From positions 1 to 64,000 of the forward strand of contig NZ_AUBU01000010.1 of assembly GCF_000429405.1 (NCBI RefSeq): 64,000 nt of DNA, written 5' to 3'. This DNA is from Algoriphagus marincola DSM 16067 (GTDB lineage: Bacteria; Bacteroidota; Bacteroidia; Cytophagales; Cyclobacteriaceae). The notes under the pieces were generated by a model. The model was not told the DNA's origin, did not search any database, and worked only from the letters and a program-made list of their open reading frames with translations. The position numbers and the translations under genes are program-made. Below, piece after piece: positions 33,566 to 42,148 of the stretch (position 1 is its first letter; every line of letters begins with the position of its first letter).

Positions 33566-34857
33566 TGAGCGATTTTCTCTACTTCTTTTCTTTTCAGGAT
33601 TCTTCCATTGCCTTTGTAGTGATGGGAATTACGCTTTTGGGAATAGGGTCTGCTTTTGTTGGAACCTTTTCCTTCTTGGACAATAAAGCCCTTTTAGGAG
33701 ACGCTATTTCCCATGCTGTATTTCCGGGAATCTGTCTGGGCTTTATGCTTGCAGGAGAGAAAAACCCCTTTTATATCGTCGGAGGAGCTTTCTTGTCCGG
33801 GGCTTTGGCAACTTTTCTAAGTTCCTGGCTGAAATCAAACACCAAACTAAGTGACGATACCATCATTGCCGTGATCCTTTCCGTCTTTTTTGGGATCGGA
33901 ATTGTCTTTTTGACTGTGATTCAAAAATCTGGAAATCCCGAAATGGCAGGCCTCAATCAATTTATTTTCGGGAATGCAATCGGCATAGTAGAGCGAGACC
34001 TTTGGGTCTATGGAAGCCTTTCTATATTGATTATCTCAGTCATTGGCTTTATGCTAAAAGAATTTCAAATTCTGGTTTTCAATCCAGAATTCGGAAAGGC
34101 GGTTGGACTTCCGATGAATATAATTCGATTCGTATTTGATGTACTGCTGATATTGGCAGTGGTCATTGGGATACAAGCTATTGGAGTGGTTTTGATGGCA
34201 GCTTTGCTGATTACTCCGGGCACTGCGGCTAGGTTTTGGACTGATAGGTTGGGAATCTTGCTTGGCTTAGCTTCCCTTTTTGCCATCCTTTCCGGAGTAT
34301 TTGGTACTTACATTTCTTATCTACTTCCTCAAATGCCTACAGGGCCTTGGGTAGTGGTGATTCTTTCAAGTATTGCCCTGATTTCTTTTCTTTTTGCTCC
34401 TAAAAAGGGATTGGTTTCCCGCTATTTCCATCGAAGATCTTACCTACAAAAAACCCAGCGAGACCATGTGCTGAAAAGTATTTTCAAAGCCCGGGAACTA
34501 GGACAGGAAGGGCTAACTCGAGCAGAGCTTCTTAGTCTCTACCCGCATCAGCAAAGCTCTATTAAAAATTCAATCAAAGGTTTAGAAAAAGAAGGTTTAC
34601 TATTTGTAAATCAATCATTAATAAAGCTTACAGATCCTGGAAAATATCAAGCAAGGAGAGTCGTCAGGCTACACAGACTTTGGGAATCTTATCTGAATGA
34701 ATACATGAATATTGCCCCGGATCATGTACACGAATCTGCTGAAAAACTTGAACATTTATTGACTCCAGATTTGGAAGCTTTGCTGGAAAGCCGCTTAAAC
34801 TTTCCAAAACTCGACCCCCATCAAGAACAAATCCCAAGAGACCATGATGAGCTTTGA
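33565..34857 (+). CDS. Metal ABC transporter permease fused to a DtxR-like C-terminal domain
   Basis: 430 residues. Residues 1-278 form the ABC-3 permease with about eight or nine membrane spans (DNKALLGDAISHAVFPGICLG, ITPGTAARFWTDRLGILLGLAS). The remaining ~150 residues are soluble: a helical/winged-helix part (RDHVLKSIFKARELGQEGLT to SLIKLTDPGK, 300-360) and a segment closely like the MntR metal-binding domain (RLHRLWESYLNEY, DHVHESAEKLEHLL, LNFPKLDPHQEQIP). Potential ligands H370, E374, H389, E396 and H397 line up with those of MntR. The tail may sense cytoplasmic metal and gate transport or bind MntR; this is inference. It overlaps the next permease gene by 14 bp. Confidence 0.92.
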   Translation: MSDFLYFFSFQDSSIAFVVMGITLLGIGSAFVGTFSFLDNKALLGDAISHAVFPGICLGFMLAGEKNPFYIVGGAFLSGALATFLSSWLKSNTKLSDDTIIAVILSVFFGIGIVFLTVIQKSGNPEMAGLNQFIFGNAIGIVERDLWVYGSLSILIISVIGFMLKEFQILVFNPEFGKAVGLPMNIIRFVFDVLLILAVVIGIQAIGVVLMAALLITPGTAARFWTDRLGILLGLASLFAILSGVFGTYISYLLPQMPTGPWVVVILSSIALISFLFAPKKGLVSRYFHRRSYLQKTQRDHVLKSIFKARELGQEGLTRAELLSLYPHQQSSIKNSIKGLEKEGLLFVNQSLIKLTDPGKYQARRVVRLHRLWESYLNEYMNIAPDHVHESAEKLEHLLTPDLEALLESRLNFPKLDPHQEQIPRDHDEL

Positions 34858-35743
34858 CCAAAATGCATTTCTAATCATCTTCACGGCCTCGATGATTGCT
34901 ATTTCCTGTGGCTTGCTAGGGGTATTTATGATGCTTCGCAAAATGTCCATGACAGGCGATGCAATATCCCATGCAGTTCTTCCCGGAATCGTCATCGGTT
35001 TTTTGGTATCCGGAACTCAAAGAGGATTGGAAGTGATCATAGGTGCAGGAATCCTAGGAATTTTGGCAACCCTGATGATCGATTGGTTGCGGAAGAAGGC
35101 CCGCGTTCAACTGGATGCTTCCATTGGCATTACCTTTACCCTCCTATTTGCAATCGGAATTATTTTGATTAGCGTTTTTGCCTATCGGGTGGACTTGGAC
35201 CAGGAATGTGTACTTTATGGGGAGATCGCTTACCTGCCGATCGACCTTTGGATAAGTAGCAGTGGGCAAAGTTTTGGGCCTAGAATCATGTGGCTAGCTA
35301 TTCTGAATTTACTTTTAGTAGGAGTATTTATTACATTGTTTTACAAGGAGTTAAAGATCACAAGCTTTGATGAAAAATTTGGAATCGTCATCGGCATTCC
35401 TGCCTCAGCAATCAACCTGGGATTGATGAGTATGGTATCCTATACTACTGTCAGTAGCTTCGAGGCAGTTGGAGCAATCTTGGTTGTAGCCTTGTTGGTC
35501 GTACCTCCGGCAACAGCCTATCTTTGGACCAGAGATTTGCGCCCATTAATCCAATTGACGATCCTTACAGGAATTCTGGTTTCGGTGGTTGGCTATTATC
35601 TGGCCTACCTTTTCGATTCATCCATAGCAGGTATGATGGTGACCGTAGCAGGGATAGTATTCTTTTTATCTGTAATTTTGACACATAAAAAGTTTAAATT
35701 CAGCTTGGGAACCCAAAAAGAAACACAGCCGTTTAGTTCGTAA
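34844..35743 (+). CDS. Metal ABC transporter permease, second subunit
   Basis: 299 residues, ABC-3 family with about eight membrane spans. The cytoplasmic coupling segment LRKMSMTGDAISHAVLPGIVIGF (~27-49) parallels that of the first permease, and VVALLVVPPATAYLWTRDLRPL (~208-230) is conserved. It lacks the DtxR-like tail. With the preceding permease it probably forms a heterodimeric channel (as TroC/TroD do). The start lies 14 bp inside the previous gene. Confidence 0.92.
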   Translation: MMSFDQNAFLIIFTASMIAISCGLLGVFMMLRKMSMTGDAISHAVLPGIVIGFLVSGTQRGLEVIIGAGILGILATLMIDWLRKKARVQLDASIGITFTLLFAIGIILISVFAYRVDLDQECVLYGEIAYLPIDLWISSSGQSFGPRIMWLAILNLLLVGVFITLFYKELKITSFDEKFGIVIGIPASAINLGLMSMVSYTTVSSFEAVGAILVVALLVVPPATAYLWTRDLRPLIQLTILTGILVSVVGYYLAYLFDSSIAGMMVTVAGIVFFLSVILTHKKFKFSLGTQKETQPFSS

Positions 35744-35744
35744 T

Positions 35745-36200
35745 ATGCAAAAGTTAATTCTCACCATTGGATTGCTGTTTTTTGCTTCCATCGGTTACTC
35801 ACAAGATCAAATTACTTGGCTCAAATTTGAGGAAGCAGTAGCTGCCAATCAATCTGACCCAAAAATGCTTTTGGTGGATGTCTACACGGATTGGTGCGGT
35901 TGGTGTAAAAAAATGGATAAGGAGACTTTCACTGATCCCGAAGTAGTCAAATACGTCAACGAAAATTTTTACGCGGTCAAATTGAATGCAGAAGACAACG
36001 AGAGAACCTTTGATTTCATGGGAAAAAAATTCAGTGAGGCTCAAATGGCCGCTTCTATGCGGGTTCGCTCCTATCCAAATTTTGTAATTATTGAACCTAC
36101 ACTACAGAATATTGCTCAGCTTCCGGGTTACAGGCCGGCAGATGCATTTCTAGAAGGAATCAACGAATTGATTGAAAAGGCCTTCCGTCCCAAGCTATGA
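35745..36200 (+). CDS. Exported thioredoxin-like protein (CGWC)
   Basis: 151 residues. Signal peptide 1-19 (ending GYSQD). The active-site motif WCGWCKKM lies at ~49-56 in a [19 protein letters not shown] context, with [12 protein letters not shown] carrying the cis-Pro near residue 118. DUF255/Thioredoxin_7-type; likely a periplasmic thiol-disulfide reductant. It starts one base after the permease stop and overlaps mnmE by 4 bp, so it may share the metal-operon transcript, but no functional link is evident. Confidence 0.9.
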   Translation: MQKLILTIGLLFFASIGYSQDQITWLKFEEAVAANQSDPKMLLVDVYTDWCGWCKKMDKETFTDPEVVKYVNENFYAVKLNAEDNERTFDFMGKKFSEAQMAASMRVRSYPNFVIIEPTLQNIAQLPGYRPADAFLEGINELIEKAFRPKL

Positions 36201-37579
36201 GTTTTTCACTAGCAGAACGCGATGATACCATCATTGCCTTAGCTACACCACAAGGAGTAGGTGCCATTGCGGTCATTCGCCTTTCGGGCAAAAATGCAAT
36301 TTCATTGACCAATCAAGTTTTTCACGGTAAAAACCTTGAAAAACAAGCAAGTCATACCATTCACTTTGGTACCATCCGAGACGGAGATCGTATCATAGAT
36401 GAAGTACTAGTTTCGATTTTCATCGCTCCAAAATCATTTACCAAAGAAAACGTGGTGGAGATTTCCACACATGGCTCCTCCTACATTATCAATCAGGTCA
36501 TCCGCTTATTTATCAAACTGGGTGCCCGACCAGCCAAACCCGGAGAGTTTACTCAGCGGGCCTTTTTGCATGGGCAATTTGACCTTGCGCAAGCAGAAGC
36601 AGTGGCAGATTTGATTCATGCGGATTCGGAGGCTTCCCACGCAGCCGCTCTTAATCAAATGCGTGGTGGTTTTTCATCGGAGATTCAGGAATTACGGGCT
36701 CAACTCATCCATTTTGCCTCGATGATCGAATTGGAATTGGACTTTACAGAAGAGGACGTAGAATTTGCCAGTCGGGATGATTTGAGAATGCTGGTTGAGC
36801 GACTTCTACGAGTGGTGGAGGAACTGATCCTCAGCTTTGATCTAGGAAATGTGATCAAAAATGGAGTTCCCACCGTGATTGCCGGCAAACCCAACGCAGG
36901 AAAGTCTACCCTACTCAATGCGCTTCTAAATGAGGAAAAAGCCATCGTATCAGATATTGCAGGTACCACTCGGGATTTTATCGAGGATGAAATCAATATC
37001 GGTGGAGTGATTTTCCGATTTATAGATACTGCTGGACTTCGGGAAACCACAGATACCATTGAAGCCATTGGGGTAAGTCGTACACAGGAAAAAATGAAGT
37101 CTGCCTCACTGATTCTTTATTTGTTTGACTTGAGCGATACCGACTTGGTGGAGATCAATCGGGATATAAATAAGCTGGAAAATCTAGGAGTCCCTTTCCT
37201 CAAAGTAGCCAATAAAACAGATAAGGCTAAGGAAAATATTATCAATGAGTTAAGGGAAAAGCATCCAGACAGTATTTTTATTTCAGCGGGCAAAAAGGAG
37301 AATTTGGAAGGGCTCAAAGCCCGTATTCTGGAACTTGTCAATCTAGATAAATTCAAGACAGGAAATACCGTCGTTACCAATATCCGTCATTACGATAGTT
37401 TGACCAAAACAAGGGAATCCCTACTCGATGTATTGGCTGGCTTGGATCAAGAGGTCACCAATGATTTTCTAGCCATGGATATTCGGCGTTCTTTGCATTT
37501 CCTAGGTGAGATCACAGGAGAGATTACCACCGACGACCTTTTAGCCAATATTTTCTCGAAGTTTTGTATTGGTAAATAA
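36197..37579 (+). CDS. mnmE: tRNA uridine-5-carboxymethylaminomethyl(34) synthesis GTPase MnmE
   Basis: 460 residues, full length. N-terminal folate-binding domain ([42 protein letters not shown]), helical domain, and an inserted G domain with [15 protein letters not shown] (~228), [17 protein letters not shown] and NKTD. It ends in FCIGK (456-460) with the conserved C-terminal Cys. With MnmG it modifies U34 of several tRNAs. The last nine codons and stop (37550-37579) are duplicated at 37626-37655, which reads as a possible integration scar. Confidence 0.97.
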   Translation: MSFSLAERDDTIIALATPQGVGAIAVIRLSGKNAISLTNQVFHGKNLEKQASHTIHFGTIRDGDRIIDEVLVSIFIAPKSFTKENVVEISTHGSSYIINQVIRLFIKLGARPAKPGEFTQRAFLHGQFDLAQAEAVADLIHADSEASHAAALNQMRGGFSSEIQELRAQLIHFASMIELELDFTEEDVEFASRDDLRMLVERLLRVVEELILSFDLGNVIKNGVPTVIAGKPNAGKSTLLNALLNEEKAIVSDIAGTTRDFIEDEINIGGVIFRFIDTAGLRETTDTIEAIGVSRTQEKMKSASLILYLFDLSDTDLVEINRDINKLENLGVPFLKVANKTDKAKENIINELREKHPDSIFISAGKKENLEGLKARILELVNLDKFKTGNTVVTNIRHYDSLTKTRESLLDVLAGLDQEVTNDFLAMDIRRSLHFLGEITGEITTDDLLANIFSKFCIGK

Positions 37580-37604
37580 ATTTTAAAAGATGATTTATGG
37601 CGAA

Positions 37605-37624
37605 CCTGCCGGTCGGCAGATAGG
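37605..37624. repeat. CCTGCC-type hairpin between the two mnmE ends
   Basis: CCTGCCGGTCGGCAGATAGG, with the perfect stem CTGCCG-GT-CGGCAG (37606-37619). Related elements occur in tRNA remnants R1 and R3 and at 43740. Confidence 0.75.
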
Positions 37625-37625
37625 T

Positions 37626-37655
37626 ATCTTTTCGAAGTTTTGTATCGGGAAGTAA
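37626..37655 (+). pseudogene. Duplicated 3' end of mnmE (codons IFSKFCIGK plus stop)
   Basis: Encodes IFSKFCIGK and TAA, identical in protein to the true mnmE end at 37550-37579, offset 76 bp. All five nucleotide differences fall in third codon positions, so the copy has drifted under coding constraint, as expected if it came from another mnmE. The last 18 bp correspond to the attachment site used by SGI1-type integrative elements in mnmE/trmE. No integrase gene is present. Confidence 0.85.
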
Positions 37656-37684
37656 TCCATTCCCCTCAACTAGCTCATTTCAAC

Positions 37685-38977
37685 TTATCGCTCCGCCCGA
37701 TAAAACACATCCTGCAAAGCTTCTCGAATTCCCAAGCTGTACAATTTCCGATGATCTCTTGTAGGATAAACCCGATTGGAGAGAAAAATAAAGGTAAGTT
37801 TATGAACCGGGTCAGCCCAGACAAAAGTGCCTGTAAAGCCGGAGTGTCCAAAACTCTCCGGACTAGCCAAAGAGGATGGATAAGCATTTTCAAGAGAAAG
37901 CGCTGCATTGTCCAGCAGCGGCTTATCAAAGCCCAGACCGCGGCGGTTATCATTCTCTGGAAATTGCACCTCCGTAAACTCTCGAAGGGTTTCTGCGGAA
38001 ATGAGCTGCTGTCCATCTACCCTTCCATAATTTTGATAAAAGAGCATGAGTTTAGCCAAGTCATCAGCCGTCCCGAATAAACCAGCATTGCCGGAAACTC
38101 CGCCTTTTAAGGCCGCATTTTCATCGTGAACCCATCCTTTTACTACCGATTTCCGAAATAGGGAGTCTATCTCCGTAGGAACAATAGCATTCGTAAATCC
38201 CTTTACCTTTGGCAAATATGCTAGCGTTTCACAGCCTAAGGGTTGATAGAAATTTTCTTCCAAATAGCTCTCATAGTCCATTCCCGTCAGCTGCTCAATC
38301 AGGCTTGGAAAAATCAAAAAACTGAGTCCAGAATACAGGTATTTCTTATCTGCTGATACATCCGATCGGTTGATGATTCGGTTCATTTTCCGCTCAAAAC
38401 GATCATTTATATAAAGCCTGTCATAAACTTGGCCTGAAAAGCGATCCCTGGGAAAATCACGTACAAATCTCCTTTTTACCATCCCGTTGTTTTTGATCAC
38501 CTTTTGCAAGAATACGATGTAAGGCACCAAACCAGCCTGATGAGCCAGAATTTCCCGCAATGTCAAATCCCTTTTGTCTTTTCGCTTTTGCCAGGGCTCC
38601 CAATAGGTACTGAATGGTTGGTCCAAATCAAGCTTTCCTTCATCCACTAGCTTCATCAAAGCAGGTAATGGACCCGAAATTTTTGTTACAGATGCCAAAT
38701 CATAAAGATCATTCAATTTGACAGGTTGGATTTGATCATAGGTGTGATATCCGTAGGCCTGGTGAAAAATTACCGTGTCGTTTTTTGCTACCAAAACTTG
38801 AGCTCCGGGAAAGGCTAAACTATCGATCCCCATTTGCATGATGGAGTCTACTTTTTGCTTGATAAAAGCTCCATCCATACCTAGTTGAGACGGGCGAGCA
38901 TGGATTAAATCATTTTGTGCGAATCCTAGCTGGACCAAGAGACAAATTGAGCAAAAGGCAAACAGTATTTTCTTCAT
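37685..38977 (-). CDS. Serine hydrolase, class C beta-lactamase family
   Basis: 430 residues. Signal peptide 1-20 (ending GFAQN). The catalytic SxxK is SVTK (~137-140) in LYDLASVTKISGPLPALMK, the Tyr motif is YSGLSF (~238), and the third element HSGFTGTF (~388) replaces KTG. In Bacteroidota such domains act as peptidoglycan-modifying or peptide esterases or occur fused to a GH3 glycosidase; here it is free-standing. It is convergent with mnmE, with the duplicated mnmE end between them. Confidence 0.9.
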   Translation of the reverse strand: MKKILFAFCSICLLVQLGFAQNDLIHARPSQLGMDGAFIKQKVDSIMQMGIDSLAFPGAQVLVAKNDTVIFHQAYGYHTYDQIQPVKLNDLYDLASVTKISGPLPALMKLVDEGKLDLDQPFSTYWEPWQKRKDKRDLTLREILAHQAGLVPYIVFLQKVIKNNGMVKRRFVRDFPRDRFSGQVYDRLYINDRFERKMNRIINRSDVSADKKYLYSGLSFLIFPSLIEQLTGMDYESYLEENFYQPLGCETLAYLPKVKGFTNAIVPTEIDSLFRKSVVKGWVHDENAALKGGVSGNAGLFGTADDLAKLMLFYQNYGRVDGQQLISAETLREFTEVQFPENDNRRGLGFDKPLLDNAALSLENAYPSSLASPESFGHSGFTGTFVWADPVHKLTFIFLSNRVYPTRDHRKLYSLGIREALQDVFYRAER

Positions 38978-39270
38978 TCTTTAGGGTTTTTTCAAAAGTA
39001 TAGAAAAAATTCTGGCTAACTAAAGCAAGGTTTTTTTGGCCTGAACTTCAACACTTTAGCAATTCTAAAAAAAATTATACTTCGGGTTAGAAATTCACCC
39101 CATGCTTTTTGCTTTTGATATTCATAAAAGTGAATAATATATTGTAAATCAATTTTTTTCAAAATATTATTTTATTTTTCGATCGAACTATGCTAATTTT
39201 CAGCAGTTTATATGATTACTAGGAGCAAAATCTCCTTTCACCCTTTTATCAATCATAAACTTATCACCTT
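38978..39270. other. AT-rich divergent intergenic region
   Basis: 293 bp between the serine hydrolase and the F420-like reductase genes, divergent, so both promoters should lie here. No clean TTG/TAnnTTTG pair was found; TAATTTTC near 39200 is one mismatch off. No hairpin or ORF of note. Confidence 0.5.
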
Positions 39271-39888
39271 ATGAAAATTGGAATATTGGGGGGTACATCC
39301 CTTGCAAAAACCCTTGGGAAAAAATTTATCGAGGCAGGTCTTGATGTAGTTTTTGGCGTTCGTCCGGACTTTGATACCCAAGAGCCTGAATGGAAAATGC
39401 TTAATCGACTCCATCATCGTATCTGTCCTTACGAATCTGCCATCATTCAGTCTGAATTTGTTCTAATCTGCGCAGATACAGGTTACCTTCCTGAAATCTG
39501 GATGTCACTCAAAAACACAGATACTCAGGATAAACTAATCATCGACTGTACCAATACGGTTTATGATGATCGGATCAAAAATTCACATATCAGACTATTG
39601 AAGAAGGCTGCTCCCAAAGCTCACCTATTTAAGGCATTCAACAACCTAGGAATTGACTATCCAATGTCCGATAACTTGGGGGTGATCAAAGAGACCTACT
39701 ATTGTGGGGAAGATGTGCCTGAAAAAATCCGTGTCAAGAGGCTAATCGAATTCATTGGATTCAAAGCGATCGATGCCGGTAAGTTTGAAAATGCAGCACT
39801 CTTGGAAGCCTTTTATCACCTAGAAAGAGAAATCGCTGTAAACAAAAGCCAAAACAGTCAATATCACTTCAAATTGATATCAGCCTAA
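39271..39888 (+). CDS. NADP oxidoreductase, F420-dependent-like (NADPH-binding)
   Basis: 205 residues. The Rossmann start MKIGILGGTSLAKTLGKKFI (GxGGTSLA form) and VFGVRPDF are followed by FVLICADTGYLPEIW, IIDCTNTV and LFKAFNNLG, as in the F420-dependent NADP oxidoreductase-like family (pyrroline carboxylate reductase superfamily). Bacteroidota are not known to make F420, so an NADPH-linked reductase with unknown substrate is likelier. It stands alone, followed by a hairpin. Confidence 0.8.
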   Translation: MKIGILGGTSLAKTLGKKFIEAGLDVVFGVRPDFDTQEPEWKMLNRLHHRICPYESAIIQSEFVLICADTGYLPEIWMSLKNTDTQDKLIIDCTNTVYDDRIKNSHIRLLKKAAPKAHLFKAFNNLGIDYPMSDNLGVIKETYYCGEDVPEKIRVKRLIEFIGFKAIDAGKFENAALLEAFYHLEREIAVNKSQNSQYHFKLISA

Positions 39889-39921
39889 ATGGGCATTCGC
39901 CCGTTTAGGTTATCATTTTAA
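39884..39921 (+). terminator. Hairpin after the F420-like reductase gene
   Basis: CCTAAATGGGC-ATTC-GCCCGTTTAGG, 11 bp with one G-U, starting inside the stop codon region; the T-tract (TTATCATTTT) is weak. Confidence 0.6.
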
Positions 39922-40028
39922 CCAAAATCGACTTGGTCGTATCGTCTTTTCCCTGATTTTTCATAGTTTCGGGCTATACAATCTATAATCTAAACTTAGC
40001 CATTCCAAAGGGAAAGGAAGTTCAAGAA

Positions 40029-40703
40029 ATGAAGAAACCAAAAAAGAAAATTCTGGTAATCGACATCGGAGGTTCCAATGTCAAAATCTTGGCCACAGGC
40101 CAAAAAGACCGTATCAAAATCCCATCTGGAGCTGATTTTTCGCCAGAGCAACTAGTACCACTTGTAAGAGAGCATGCTGCCAATTGGGAATATGATCACA
40201 TTACCATGGGTTTTCCCGGAGTGGTTAAGCATAATCAAATCATCAGTGACCCTGTAAATATGGGTTCCGGATGGACTGAGTTTGACTTTCATTCAGCCTT
40301 CGATTTACCTATCAAAATACTAAATGATGCAGCTATGCAGGCATTGGGTAGCTATGCAGGCAAAAAGCTTTTGTTTCTAGGTCTGGGAACGGGATTGGGT
40401 ACTGCCATGGTCATGAATGGGACCATTATCCCGATTGAAGGGGGGCACTTGCCTTACAAAAAATCCACCTTTGAGAATTACGTTGGTAAGGCATACCTTT
40501 TTAAAAGCGGTCAAAAGCGTTGGGAAAAGCATGTTAGAAATACAGTTTCCATTCTTTCTGATGCTTTGCAGCCTGATGATATCGTATTAGGAGGAGGAAA
40601 TTCCAAGCTGCTGACAGAAGTACCTGAAGGATGCCGTCTTGGAACCAATCAAAACGCTTTTTTGGGCGGATTTAGAATGTGGGAAGAAGATTTCTGGATT
40701 TGA
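40029..40703 (+). CDS. ROK-family kinase, polyphosphate-glucokinase-like
   Basis: 224 residues. ATP/phosphate motif KILVIDIGGSNVKILATG (8-25), MGFPGVV, the catalytic segment LNDAAMQALGSYAG (Asp ~98), and the adenosine motif LFLGLGTGLGTAMV. The length and the DIGGSNVK start resemble polyphosphate glucokinases (PPGK), which phosphorylate glucose with polyP or ATP. The zinc-binding CxCGxxGC motif of classic ROK repressors/kinases is absent. It abuts the convergent rfbA without a gap (stops at 40703 and 40704). Confidence 0.85.
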   Translation: MKKPKKKILVIDIGGSNVKILATGQKDRIKIPSGADFSPEQLVPLVREHAANWEYDHITMGFPGVVKHNQIISDPVNMGSGWTEFDFHSAFDLPIKILNDAAMQALGSYAGKKLLFLGLGTGLGTAMVMNGTIIPIEGGHLPYKKSTFENYVGKAYLFKSGQKRWEKHVRNTVSILSDALQPDDIVLGGGNSKLLTEVPEGCRLGTNQNAFLGGFRMWEEDFWI

Positions 40704-41567
40704 TCAATCCTTGATCAGACGCTTGAGATAAGCGCCATATCCACTCTTTCCTAGTTTTTCAGCTGCATGAAGGAGCTGTTCTTTTCCAATAAAACCACTT
40801 CTAAAAGCTATCTCTTCGATACAGCCGATCTTCAGTCCTTGCCTTTCTTCGATCACCTCTACAAACTGAGCGGCTTGGAGCAGAGACTGATGTGTTCCGG
40901 TATCTAGCCAGGCTGTTCCCCGATTGAGTATTGCCACCTGCAACTCATCCATTTTCAGATACTCATTATTGATATCGGTAATTTCCAGTTCACCTCTTGG
41001 ACTAGGCTTGATGTTTTTGGCAATATCCACCACCCGATTGTCATAAAAATAAAGTCCGGGAACGGCAAAACTTGATTTTGGGTTTTTTGGCTTTTCCTCA
41101 ATGCTGATGGCTTTCTGCTCCTCATTAAACTCCACCACACCATATCGCTCCGGATCAGTCACATGATAGGCAAAAACAACTCCCCCGGTAGGATTTGTAT
41201 TTTCTTGCAAAGTCTTGGCTAGTCCCGAACCATAGAAGATATTATCCCCAAGAATCAAGGCAACCTTATCATCTCCGATAAATTCTTCTCCGATGATAAA
41301 AGCCTGCGCCAATCCATCCGGTGATGGTTGCACAGCATATTCAAACTGACAGCCGACCTGAGAACCATCACCCAACAACTTTTGAAATGATTCAGAATCC
41401 TCAGGAGTAGTAATAATCAAAATCTCCCGAATCCCAGCCATCATCAAAACGGACAATGGATAGTAGATCATGGGTTTATCATAGACGGGCATCAGCTGCT
41501 TGCTGACTGCAATGGTAAGTGGATAAAGTCTAGTACCGGAGCCTCCGGCCAAAATGATGCCTTTCAT
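40704..41567 (-). CDS. rfbA: Glucose-1-phosphate thymidylyltransferase
   Basis: 287 residues, usual RfbA/RmlA length. The nucleotide-binding [21 protein letters not shown] (3-23) carries the catalytic Arg/Lys, followed by [29 protein letters not shown] and the C-terminal [19 protein letters not shown]. It makes dTDP-glucose, first step toward dTDP-L-rhamnose and related sugars. The usual partners rfbB, rfbC and rfbD are not in the window, so it is an isolated copy. Confidence 0.97.
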   Translation of the reverse strand: MKGIILAGGSGTRLYPLTIAVSKQLMPVYDKPMIYYPLSVLMMAGIREILIITTPEDSESFQKLLGDGSQVGCQFEYAVQPSPDGLAQAFIIGEEFIGDDKVALILGDNIFYGSGLAKTLQENTNPTGGVVFAYHVTDPERYGVVEFNEEQKAISIEEKPKNPKSSFAVPGLYFYDNRVVDIAKNIKPSPRGELEITDINNEYLKMDELQVAILNRGTAWLDTGTHQSLLQAAQFVEVIEERQGLKIGCIEEIAFRSGFIGKEQLLHAAEKLGKSGYGAYLKRLIKD

Positions 41568-41768
41568 ACAGAGAAGTAAATGTGTGCTATTAAATAAAAA
41601 ACCAAAATTAATGTAAATGCCTATTTAAAGAAATAATTATATACGTTAGGTGCGCAAAAACACAAAACAAGTTGAGCAGTTTTTCATGCCAAGTAAAAGT
41701 GTCATTTTTTGACTTTTTTCAAAAAATACCAAGACATGGAATTTTAACACCTTTTAAAACCTTTTCAG

Positions 41769-41820
41769 TTATGATTTGCGTAATTCTCTAAAACTAACTA
41801 CCACAAATACGCAATCATAA
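41769..41820. promoter_or_regulatory. Inverted repeat upstream of the ACP-like gene
   Basis: TTATGATTTGCGTA (41769-41782) and TACGCAATCATAA (41808-41820) pair over 13 bp with one bulged base, enclosing 25 nt, and end 13 nt before the ATG. It could be a leader hairpin or a looped operator; no T-run follows, so it is not a terminator. Confidence 0.5.
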
Positions 41821-41832
41821 AATTGAAACGAC

Positions 41833-42081
41833 ATGAACCAACAATTTACTTTACTAAAAAAGGCTGCAGAAGTATTCCACTCCTATGGAATCATGCTGAA
41901 TGGTGCTCGAAAAAACGATCACTTTATCCAAAACTTGAATATGGACCCAGTTTTCGTAAACGGTCTGATTTTCGAGTTGGAGTTCCAACTGAAAGTTTAC
42001 CTGCAGGAAGAAATGCTCCAAAGAGCTTGTACTCCAAAAGAATTGATTGCGCTTTTTCTGGAAATGCCCCAAAGCAATTAA
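41833..42081 (+). CDS. Small acyl-carrier-protein-like protein without the carrier serine
   Basis: 82 residues, all-helical by composition. NLNMDPVFVNGLIFELEFQL, followed by YLQEEMLQRACTPKELIALF, echoes the ACP pattern DSL-xxxx-L-xxxLE-x-F-xxx-I-xx-E-xxxx-x-T-xxx-L. The DSL serine that carries phosphopantetheine is replaced (DPVFV). If the resemblance is real it is a carrier fold used for something else, or a structural paralogue; I do not recognise a characterised family. It stands alone, with a long inverted repeat in its leader. Confidence 0.65.
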   Translation: MNQQFTLLKKAAEVFHSYGIMLNGARKNDHFIQNLNMDPVFVNGLIFELEFQLKVYLQEEMLQRACTPKELIALFLEMPQSN

Positions 42082-42148
42082 TTTCTGTTCATCCATACTA
42101 AATAGGTCTATTCCAGCGTAAAAATTTCAGTACGATTGAAATTGGACA

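Noticed and set aside
36197..37655. Downstream copy as the true mnmE C-terminus read by frameshift
   Set aside because: The first copy already ends in a complete FCIGK and stop; no frameshift is needed.
41823..42101. Alternative 92-codon frame over the ACP-like gene
   Set aside because: It overlaps in another frame and has irregular, domain-less composition; the 82-codon frame has the better start and amphipathic pattern.
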